Of a DNA stretch of 64,000 bases, positions 63,001 through 64,000 are shown piece after piece. The position numbers and the translations under genes were made by a program. The notes under the pieces are model-generated. The model did not search any database. It was not told where the DNA came from and worked only from the letters and a program-made list of their open reading frames with translations. Source of the stretch: Stipa capillata (Eukaryota > Streptophyta > Magnoliopsida > Poales > Poaceae); assembly GCA_019208055.1 (NCBI GenBank), contig JAGXJF010000099.1, positions 1-64,000 on the forward strand, in the 5' to 3' direction. Position 1 is the first letter of the stretch, and the number at the start of each line of letters is the position of its first letter.

Positions 63001-64000
63001 ATTTGGAAGTTCCGGGACAGTTGGGTTGGACGGTTTGGTCGAATGGTTCGGGACCAAAAGTTTGGAGGGTTCGAGACGGTCAGGTTGGACGGTTTGGTCG
63101 GATGGTTTGGGAGAACTGGAGGAGAACCGGACCTTCTTCTGGATGGACCGTTTGGAAGGTCCGGGTCGGTCGGGTTGGACGGTTTGGTCGGATGGTTCGG
63201 GACAACTAGAGGAGATCCGGACGTTCTACCGGACGGACCGTTTGGAAGTTCCAGGACGATCGGGTCGGACGGTTTTGTCGGATGGTTCGGGACTACTAGA
63301 GGAGATCCGAACGTTCTTCCGGACGGACCGTCTGGAAGTTCCGGGATGGTGGAGTTGGACGGTTTGGTCGGATGTTTTGGGAGAATTAGAGGAGATCTAG
63401 ACCTTCCAGACGGACCATTTGGAACTTTCGGACAGTCGGGTCGGACGGTTTGTTCGGATGGTCGGGGACAACTAGAGGAGATCCGGACCTTCTTGCGGAT
63501 GGAGCGTTTGGAAGTTTCGGGACGGCTGGGTTGGACGGTTTTTTCGGATGGTTTGGGACCGGTAGTTTGGAGGGCCCAGGACGGTCGGGTTGGCCGGTTT
63601 GGTCGGATAGTTCAGGACCAACAGTTTGGAGGGTCCAAGACGGTCGGGTTGGACGGTTTGGTCGGATGGTTCGGGACCAACAGTTTGGAGGGTCCGGGAC
63701 GGTCGGGTTGGGTACTTTGGTCGGATGGTTCGGGAGAAATAGAGGAGAACTGGACCTTCTTCCGGACAGATCATTTGCAACGTCCGGAACAGTCGGGTTG
63801 GGCGGTTTGGTCGGATGTTTTGGGACAATTAATGGAGATCCGGACCTTCTTCCGGACGGACCGTTTGGAAGTTCCGGGACGATCGGGTTGGACGGTTTGG
63901 TCAAATTGTTTCGGGACAACTAGAGGAGATCCGGACCTTCTTCCGGACGGACCGTTTGGAAGTTCCGGGACAATCGGGTTGGACGGTTTGGTCGGATGGT
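57041..64000 (+). repeat. Satellite array C3 (forward orientation resumes)
   Basis: The satellite returns to the plus-strand G-rich orientation at 57,041 and continues to the window end. The stretch 57,700-59,200 is a distinct subfamily dominated by gggagaactagaggagaacc monomers with ggacggagcatttgg or ggagcgtttgg. Within it a marker pair of monomers (gggaacaacagt followed by gacggtttgtcggatgg) recurs at 57,873, 58,318, 58,671 and 58,936. The rest mixes 90-, 87- and 59-bp monomers. The right end, from about 62,446, repeats the segment at 37,140. Confidence 0.93.
62446..64000 (+). repeat. Segment shared with 37,140-38,695 (second copy, cut by window end)
   Basis: Direct-orientation copy of the segment at 37,140, offset about 25,306 bp, still matching when the window ends, so its true length is unknown. 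Small indels distinguish it from the first copy (gaccatcgg for gaccattcgg, gacggttggtcgg near 62,855, ttcttcggatgg near 62,901, gtcaaattgttt near 63,903). Confidence 0.87.

Overview
This window is eukaryotic, repeat-dominated plant heterochromatin, most likely from a grass. It holds no recognisable cellular protein-coding gene, tRNA or rRNA. The plant call rests on a chromodomain-bearing Ty3/gypsy (chromovirus) integrase end followed by a polypurine tract and a 4.07-kb LTR. The long LTRs with GC-rich leader segments are typical of large cereal elements, so 'grass' is an inference.

Most of the window (about 52 kb) is one tandem satellite family. Its G+T-rich strand has a 90-bp long monomer and derivatives of 87, 77, 59, 43 and 32 bp, mixed in changing order. 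Layout: 1-345 degenerate satellite-like sequence; 346-630 GA-rich purine tract; 631-17,671 satellite array A; 17,672-22,362 truncated minus-strand chromovirus (3' LTR, polypurine tract, integrase C-terminus with chromodomain); 22,363-29,798 satellite array B; 29,799-37,031 two LTR fragments of a related family lying head to head; 37,032 to about 43,930 satellite array C1 in the same orientation; about 43,931-57,040 array C2 in the opposite orientation; 57,041-64,000 array C3 back in the original orientation.

The clearest structure is in array A: a higher-order repeat (HOR) of about 3,491 bp made of 45 monomers by my hand count, present in four consecutive copies (starts 721, 4,205, 7,696, 11,186). 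The copies are nearly identical outside indel clusters in copies 1 and 4, and copy 4 also carries a 238-bp insertion and a 535-bp internal duplication. Younger or smaller higher-order structures occur elsewhere: a 957-bp tandem duplication at 49.4-51.3 kb, a tandem pair of about 0.99 kb at 45.7-47.7 kb, 2.5-2.6-kb and 1.6-1.7-kb related segments in array B, a family of 1.2-1.8-kb spaced segments at 38.7-42.1 kb, and a segment of at least 1.55 kb shared at 25.3-kb distance (37.14 and 62.45 kb).

Long open frames abound in the satellite on both strands because the 90-bp monomer is a multiple of three and lacks stops in four frames. I treat them as by-products of composition, not genes. The biology here is repeat evolution: local amplification, monomer shortening by internal recombination, orientation switching, exchange between blocks, and heterochromatic retrotransposon insertion followed by truncation.
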